Position numbers and translations under genes: made by a program
Origin: Lachnospiraceae bacterium
Lineage (GTDB): Bacteria; Bacillota; Clostridia; Lachnospirales; Anaerotignaceae
Direction of reading: 5' to 3'
DNA length: 10,616 bases
Assembly: GCA_028695945.1 (NCBI GenBank)
Contig: JAQVIB010000051.1
Location: forward strand, 1-10,616
Shown: positions 7,329 to 10,616 of the stretch, one piece after another
How positions within the stretch are numbered: the stretch's first letter is position 1
Layout: every line of letters starts with the position of its first letter
Notes under the pieces: model-generated
The model's input: the letters and a program-made list of their open reading frames with translations, nothing else
Told to the model about the DNA's origin: nothing
Database searches by the model: none

Positions 7329-8077
7329 AACTCCACCTTCCCTCTAAGCTGATTTATTAGCATTTCCTTAATTTCAGTAACATCTCCTCGCTTCATATCC
7401 TCACGGGTTCTAGGATAGCTTAAAGGCACTTCATATTCTTCAAAGTATGTAACTGGTCTATCTTTAATTATAAATATTTTTTTGCTTAGAAACAAAGCTT
7501 CCTCCACATCGTGGGTTACAAACAAAATTGTTTTTTTGTGCTTTTGCCATTCATCCACCAACCACTCCTGTAAAGAAATTTTTGTAAGAGAATCTAACGC
7601 TGAAAATGGTTCGTCTAGTAACAAAAGTTCACTGCCAGTAAGCAAGGTTCTGGCAAAAGATGCCCTCTGTTTCATTCCGCCAGATAAATCTTTAGGGTAT
7701 TTATTTCTATATTCCCACAAACCTACTTCTTTTAGCATTTCCTCTGCCCTTTGTGCCATTTCGGATTTACTTTTTTTCTGAATTTCCATTGGCAGACAAA
7801 TATTTTTTTCAATTGTACGCCAAGGATAAAGCAAGTCTTTTTGAGGCATATATGCTGAATAATTTTTTTTAAGAGTAATATCTTCACCATCCACCAACAC
7901 TTTACCACTTTGTGGTTTTTCTAACCCATTTATCAGCCGAAAAACTGTACTTTTTCCACAACCCGACGCACCTATAATAGATATAAACTCTCCATCATTT
8001 ACTTTAAAGGAAAGCTTATCCATCATATTGCAGTCATAGCCGCTGTATTCAAATGTAACATCCTTAAATTCCAGCAT
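7325..8077 (-). CDS. thiZ: ABC transporter ATP-binding protein (ThiZ-like)
   Basis: A 250-residue ATPase with all motifs intact: Walker A GASGCGKST (36-44), Q-loop MPQKDLLYPW (Gln79), signature LSGGMKQR (131-138), Walker B LLLLDEP (151-157) with catalytic Glu156, and H-loop His189 in VTHD. It belongs to the nitrate/sulfonate/taurine-like importer ATPase group that includes ThiZ. It starts 5 nt after the tenA stop, with AAGGAG (8089-8094) lying within the end of tenA, and overlaps the permease start by 4 nt. It powers uptake of the ligand delivered by the ThiY-like lipoprotein. Confidence 0.9.
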   Translation of the reverse strand: MLEFKDVTFEYSGYDCNMMDKLSFKVNDGEFISIIGASGCGKSTVFRLINGLEKPQSGKVLVDGEDITLKKNYSAYMPQKDLLYPWRTIEKNICLPMEIQKKSKSEMAQRAEEMLKEVGLWEYRNKYPKDLSGGMKQRASFARTLLTGSELLLLDEPFSALDSLTKISLQEWLVDEWQKHKKTILFVTHDVEEALFLSKKIFIIKDRPVTYFEEYEVPLSYPRTREDMKRGDVTEIKEMLINQLRGKVEL

Positions 8078-8082
8078 TTAGT

Positions 8083-8742
8083 TTACATCTCCTTGTTCCA
8101 CGCCATATCCCAGAACATATACTCATATCGGCTGCAATCCACAATAATTCTTTCAAGGTTTTGAATCTGTTTTTCTGAATAATCTTCTGCAAGCCTGTTT
8201 ACCAAATCAATTATTACGTCATTGTCATCCCTATATTGCTTAGATGTGTAGGATTTTACCCATTCACCATAAAATTCATGTTCCTTTACACCATCAATAG
8301 TTTCCATAAAATCACCAATCATTTTATAACTCCACGCACAGGCAAGTACAGTTGTTGCAAGCTCTGTAATCCCCTCTGTAAAGGAAACTGACAGCATATA
8401 GTTTGTGTAACTTTGGGTTACAAGGCTTGGCTTTGCATTTTCCATATCACTGGCAGTTATGCCTAAACGCTTTAAATATGCCTTATGTGTAGCCGTTTCG
8501 CTGTTCAAGGTTGAGTGGACAAGGTCTGCAAACATACGCATATCACCTTCGGTTTGAGCCTTAACGATTCCAAGGGCAAATACCTTTGAATACTGCATTA
8601 AATAAAGATAATCCTGTACCATATAAAACTGAAATTTGTCTATATCAAGGCTTCCATCAGCAATTCCTTTAACAAATGGGTGATGGTTGTAGCTATTCCA
8701 AATTTCTCTAACTGATTCATACAATCTGTCTGTAATCTTCAA
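8083..8742 (-). CDS. tenA: Aminopyrimidine aminohydrolase / thiaminase II (TenA)
   Basis: This 219-residue protein is a full-length TenA, the cytosolic enzyme that hydrolyses amino-HMP to HMP in thiamine salvage and can also cleave thiamine. The residues matching the Bacillus subtilis active site are present: Asp44 and Tyr47 in VQDYLYL, the nucleophile Cys135 and Tyr139 in LACAWSYKMIG, a Tyr at 165 in EWVKSYTS, and Glu207 in SRYEYMFWDMAW. It is therefore the cysteine-type TenA. The start is TTG at 8742, fixed by AGGAGGAG (8748-8755) 5 nt upstream. It is the first gene behind the TPP riboswitch and precedes a pyrimidine ABC importer, so the unit imports and processes degraded thiamine. Confidence 0.95.
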   Translation of the reverse strand: MKITDRLYESVREIWNSYNHHPFVKGIADGSLDIDKFQFYMVQDYLYLMQYSKVFALGIVKAQTEGDMRMFADLVHSTLNSETATHKAYLKRLGITASDMENAKPSLVTQSYTNYMLSVSFTEGITELATTVLACAWSYKMIGDFMETIDGVKEHEFYGEWVKSYTSKQYRDDNDVIIDLVNRLAEDYSEKQIQNLERIIVDCSRYEYMFWDMAWNKEM

Positions 8743-8747
8743 AATAT

Positions 8748-8755
8748 CTCCTCCT
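8748..8755 (-). promoter_or_regulatory. Ribosome binding site deciding the tenA TTG start
   Basis: AGGAGGAG on the minus strand with a 5-nt gap to the TTG at 8742. No ATG nearby fits this site. Confidence 0.8.
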
Positions 8756-8801
8756 AAAAGTATATCATTAAAACAACACAGTTTTGCTTAACTTTGGCAA
8801 C

Positions 8802-8831
8802 AAAAAAGGACACTTCCCCAGGGAAATGTCC
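8802..8831 (-). terminator. Riboswitch-controlled intrinsic terminator
   Basis: The minus strand forms an 11-bp stem (8821-8831 with 8808-8818, one G-U pair and a minimal loop) followed directly by TTTTTT (8807-8802). It lies between the TPP aptamer and tenA. Its 5' arm can instead pair with the 3' end of the aptamer (CAGGAAGTG, 8862-8870), giving a competing antiterminator. Confidence 0.88.
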
Positions 8832-8860
8832 GAAAAAACAATGCAAAAAATAAGTTTTAA

Positions 8861-8948
8861 GCACTTCCTGCGCTGGTACTAACCATCAGGTTCAAAGGGA
8901 CTCTCTCAGCATCGGCAACAAACAAATGTTGCCGCAGCACCCCTGGGC
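8861..8948 (-). promoter_or_regulatory. TPP riboswitch (THI element)
   Basis: The minus strand carries the conserved THI-box blocks in order: GGGGTGC (8937-8943), an 8-bp P3 stem CGGCAACA/TGTTGCCG (8927-8934 with 8913-8920), GCTGAGA (8904-8910), ACCTGAT (8885-8891), GGTTAGTACCAGCG and a final GGAAGTG (8862-8868). It binds thiamine pyrophosphate; binding should free the downstream terminator arm and stop transcription of tenA, the ABC genes and the TraX-family gene. The P1 pairing looks weak: GCCC before the GGGG block against GTGC after the core leaves one C-U mismatch. Confidence 0.96.
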
Positions 8949-8966
8949 AAATATTCAATTAACGTG

Positions 8967-8995
8967 ATTATATAACATTCCTTATAAAATGTAAA
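8967..8995 (-). promoter_or_regulatory. Promoter of the thiamine operon
   Basis: Minus-strand TTTACA (8990-8995), 17 bp, and consensus TATAAT (8967-8972), placing the transcript start just before the TPP aptamer. It is back-to-back with the thrE promoter; the two -35 boxes are about 19 bp apart. Confidence 0.8.
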
Positions 8996-9014
8996 TACAA
9001 ATGTTAAAATTCCT

Positions 9015-9043
9015 TTGACAATTGGTTTAAATATTAATATAGT
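9015..9043 (+). promoter_or_regulatory. Promoter of the threonine/serine exporter genes
   Basis: A consensus TTGACA (9015-9020) with a 17-bp spacer and TATAGT (9038-9043). It predicts a leader of about 105 nt before the TTG start at 9155. Confidence 0.8.
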
Positions 9044-9140
9044 AGTTATTATTCAGAGCATATTTTATTAAAAAATCACAGATGTAACGTGGGCATAACA
9101 TGTAATTTCTGTGTACCTATAATTTTATGTTACGATAAAC

Positions 9141-9147
9141 AAGGAGG
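9141..9147 (+). promoter_or_regulatory. Ribosome binding site deciding the TTG start at 9155
   Basis: AAGGAGG, a full-strength Shine-Dalgarno, 7 nt before TTG at 9155. Confidence 0.85.
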
Positions 9148-9154
9148 CTTTTAA

Positions 9155-9925
9155 TTGGACGAACAAACGCTGCTAAACTTTGCCGTAGGTGTTGGTGAGG
9201 TTATGCTCGCAAACGGTGCCGAAACTCATCGTGTAGAAGACACTGTAGAAAGGATATTGTCTGTAAAGGAAGGGCGTATGCCAGAAACCTTTGTTACGCC
9301 AACAGGTTTTTTTGCTAGTATACAAGGTCCCCTTACAGGTACAATTACAAAATTCCGTCGCATTTCCAGACGGTCTATAAATTTAGAAAAAGTTACCCGT
9401 GCAAATTCCCTTTCACGCAATTTTGTGGCAGGAAAAATCACACTGCATGAAGGATTTGCAGAGCTAGAGCGTATTGAAAAAATGCTGCCTTTTTCTCGTA
9501 ACCTTGTTGTGGTTTGCTATGGTGCAGTATGTTCTTCCTTCGCATTACTATTTAACGGAACTATTTATGATGCACTTGCCGCATTTTTTGTTGGTATTTT
9601 TCTTGGTATAATTGCTGAACTAATGGAAATGAAAAAAGTATCCCCTTTCCTAGTTAGCCTTCTTGGCGGTGTATCCATCACCATCATTACCCTAGCCTTT
9701 TACCATTTTGGCTTTGGAACAAATTATAATATTGTTATAACAGGGTGTTTAATGCCCCTAGTTCCAGGTTTTGCATTAACAAATTCCATTAGAGATATTA
9801 TGAACGGCGATTTTATTTCAGGTACTGCTAGATTAGTTGAAGCGTTGATTACAGCCGTTGCCGTTGCTGCAGGGGTTGGTATTGTATTAAGCATTTTGAA
9901 TTTGCTTGGAGGATTTATTTCATGA
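9155..9925 (+). CDS. Threonine/serine exporter ThrE, large subunit (YjjP-like)
   Basis: The 256-residue protein matches the ThrE (formerly DUF1212) family. A soluble N-terminal domain of about 110 residues carries the conserved NGAETHRVEDT (20-30). About five membrane helices follow (roughly 115-134, 138-156, 165-184, 191-209, 228-250), with the family motif VPGFALTNSIRDIMNGD (203-219). Corynebacterium ThrE, which fuses this part and the next gene's domain, exports threonine and serine; the split E. coli pair YjjP-YjjB has been linked to succinate export. The substrate here is therefore uncertain. Translation starts at TTG 9155. The stop overlaps the next gene's start by 4 nt, consistent with a two-subunit complex. 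Confidence 0.92.
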   Translation: MDEQTLLNFAVGVGEVMLANGAETHRVEDTVERILSVKEGRMPETFVTPTGFFASIQGPLTGTITKFRRISRRSINLEKVTRANSLSRNFVAGKITLHEGFAELERIEKMLPFSRNLVVVCYGAVCSSFALLFNGTIYDALAAFFVGIFLGIIAELMEMKKVSPFLVSLLGGVSITIITLAFYHFGFGTNYNIVITGCLMPLVPGFALTNSIRDIMNGDFISGTARLVEALITAVAVAAGVGIVLSILNLLGGFIS

Positions 9926-10380
9926 ATAACACAATCTATAACTTAATGCTTAATTTTGCAGCATCCTTCATTGCAATTTACGCCTTTGCTATTTTGTATA
10001 ATGCACCACGAAAAGAGCTCATCCCATGTGCAATAACAGGTGCTTTTGGTTGGATAGTTTACTTTTTAGTTATGAAAAAAACAATGGATGTAGTAATTTC
10101 CACATTTTTCGGTGCAGTAACGGTTGCAGCATGTTCCCGAATGCTTTCATACACAAGGTGTGCACCCTCAACCCTTTTTCTTATTCCAGGCATTTTACCC
10201 CTTGTACCCGGAACACAGATTTACAATACAATGAAGGCAGTAATTGCCGACGATTTATATTTAACTTTTCAGGAAGCAGTAAAGGCTTTTAAACTGGCAG
10301 GGGTTATCGCCGTTGGTATTATAATTGTTTTTTCACTTCCGTACAAAACATTTGCACTTTTTGACCCTAAAGAAAAATAG
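9922..10380 (+). CDS. Threonine/serine exporter ThrE_2, small subunit (YjjB-like)
   Basis: A 152-residue membrane protein with four to five helices, matching the ThrE_2 (formerly DUF3815) family. The motif IPGILPLVPGTQIYNTM (88-104) parallels the VPGF motif of the partner and is its hallmark. It is the C-terminal half of fused ThrE proteins, encoded separately here. Its ATG overlaps the stop of the large-subunit gene (ATGA, 9922-9925), so translation is probably coupled and the two should form one inner-membrane exporter. The tail ends in a short charged FDPKEK. A terminator-like hairpin follows within about 55 nt. Confidence 0.92.
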   Translation: MNNTIYNLMLNFAASFIAIYAFAILYNAPRKELIPCAITGAFGWIVYFLVMKKTMDVVISTFFGAVTVAACSRMLSYTRCAPSTLFLIPGILPLVPGTQIYNTMKAVIADDLYLTFQEAVKAFKLAGVIAVGIIIVFSLPYKTFALFDPKEK

Positions 10381-10390
10381 AGTGCACTTT

Positions 10391-10421
10391 TTAAATCAAG
10401 TCGCAAAGCGACTTGATTTAA
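10391..10421 (+). repeat. Perfect 14-bp inverted repeat with 3-nt loop
   Basis: TTAAATCAAGTCGC and its exact complement flank an AAA loop. It starts 10 nt after the ThrE_2 stop. No T-tract follows, so it is not a standard terminator. Confidence 0.85.
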
Positions 10422-10434
10422 CTGTTGGTATGAT

Positions 10435-10488
10435 AAAAGTAGGTATTTTCAAATCAGGCTTAAAAGCCTTGAAAATACCTACTTTTTT
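10435..10488 (+). terminator. Long hairpin terminator of the ThrE operon
   Basis: An 18-bp perfect outer stem (10435-10452 with 10469-10486) is interrupted on one side by a 4-nt bulge (10453-10456) and capped by a 5-bp inner stem GGCTT/AAGCC with an AA gap. The right arm ends in TTTTTT (10483-10488), compatible with intrinsic termination. The stem is far longer than termination needs. Confidence 0.75.
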
Positions 10489-10590
10489 GCGTTTCGGTGG
10501 AAGTAAATTCCGCCTACACGATTCCATTCGGGAACTCTTCGTTCCCAAACCCTCAGCAATTCACTCGAATTTATAGCCTATTCTCCTTCT
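10489..10590. repeat. Non-coding stretch of short inverted repeats, possible repeat element
   Basis: Three small palindromic hairpins follow one another: GGTGGAA/TTCCGCC (10496-10502 with 10508-10514), GGGAAC/GTTCCC (10530-10535 with 10541-10546) and AATTC/GAATT (10558-10562 with 10567-10571). The stretch is visibly more GC-rich than the flanks. I see no gene; the open frame crossing it has no ribosome site and reads through the end of the ThrE_2 gene. Confidence 0.5.
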
Positions 10591-10616
10591 AAAACCGCAT
10601 GAATATGCGGTTTTTT
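10591..10616. terminator. Hairpin terminator at window end, possibly bidirectional
   Basis: A 10-bp stem AAAACCGCAT/ATGCGGTTTT with loop GAAT, followed by Ts to the window edge. It could serve a convergent gene beyond the window or act as a second stop for the ThrE transcript. Confidence 0.75.

Noticed and set aside
9050..9154. T-box or attenuator peptide upstream of the ThrE genes
   Set aside because: The conserved T-box sequence is missing, no T-tract terminator lies in the leader, and the ATGs there are followed at once by stop codons.
10325..10576. Plus-strand open frame of 83 codons across the hairpin region
   Set aside because: It starts inside the ThrE_2 gene without a ribosome site, and its codons follow the inverted repeats; it looks like chance.
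1..10616. CRISPR array, tRNA, rRNA, insertion sequence or phage genes
   Set aside because: I saw no regularly spaced direct repeats, no cloverleaf sequence and no transposase, integrase or phage-like protein on either strand.

Overview
The window is AT-rich DNA with strong Shine-Dalgarno sites, frequent TTG starts, near-consensus sigma-A-type promoters with 17-bp spacers, and T-tract hairpin terminators. Together with the protein families present this points to a low-GC Bacillota chromosome, most likely a gut-type Clostridia (Lachnospirales-like). The genus is not identifiable from the sequence alone. Nothing here marks a plasmid or phage.

Left part (1-2162, minus strand): a membrane sensor with a Cache-like extracellular domain and at least two PAS domains is cut by the window edge, so its output domain is not visible. 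Upstream of it lies a solo histidine phosphotransfer (HPt) protein. Each gene has its own promoter, and a hairpin terminator separates them. They look like parts of one phosphorelay, but that link is inferred from adjacency.

Middle (2309-4784): a plus-strand EamA/DMT permease and a minus-strand MATE-family exporter converge and overlap at their 3' ends by 21 nt, with no terminator between them.

Thiamine block (4890-8995, minus strand): one promoter drives a TPP riboswitch, a riboswitch terminator, tenA, and an ABC importer (ATPase, permease, lipoprotein binding protein of the NMT1/THI5 class, i.e. ThiZ/ThiX/ThiY-like). The last gene is a TraX-family membrane protein that overlaps the binding-protein gene. 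A hairpin terminator closes the unit. The expected job is import of a thiamine-derived pyrimidine and its conversion by TenA to HMP, switched off by thiamine pyrophosphate. The TraX-family member is the unexplained part and the best candidate for something undescribed.

Right part (9015-10380, plus strand): a divergent promoter drives a two-gene split ThrE/YjjP-YjjB-type exporter with a 4-nt overlap and a partly structured leader. Downstream, 10391-10614 has no credible gene but holds six consecutive inverted repeats, two of them terminator-like. It may be a small non-coding repeat element or a structured RNA.
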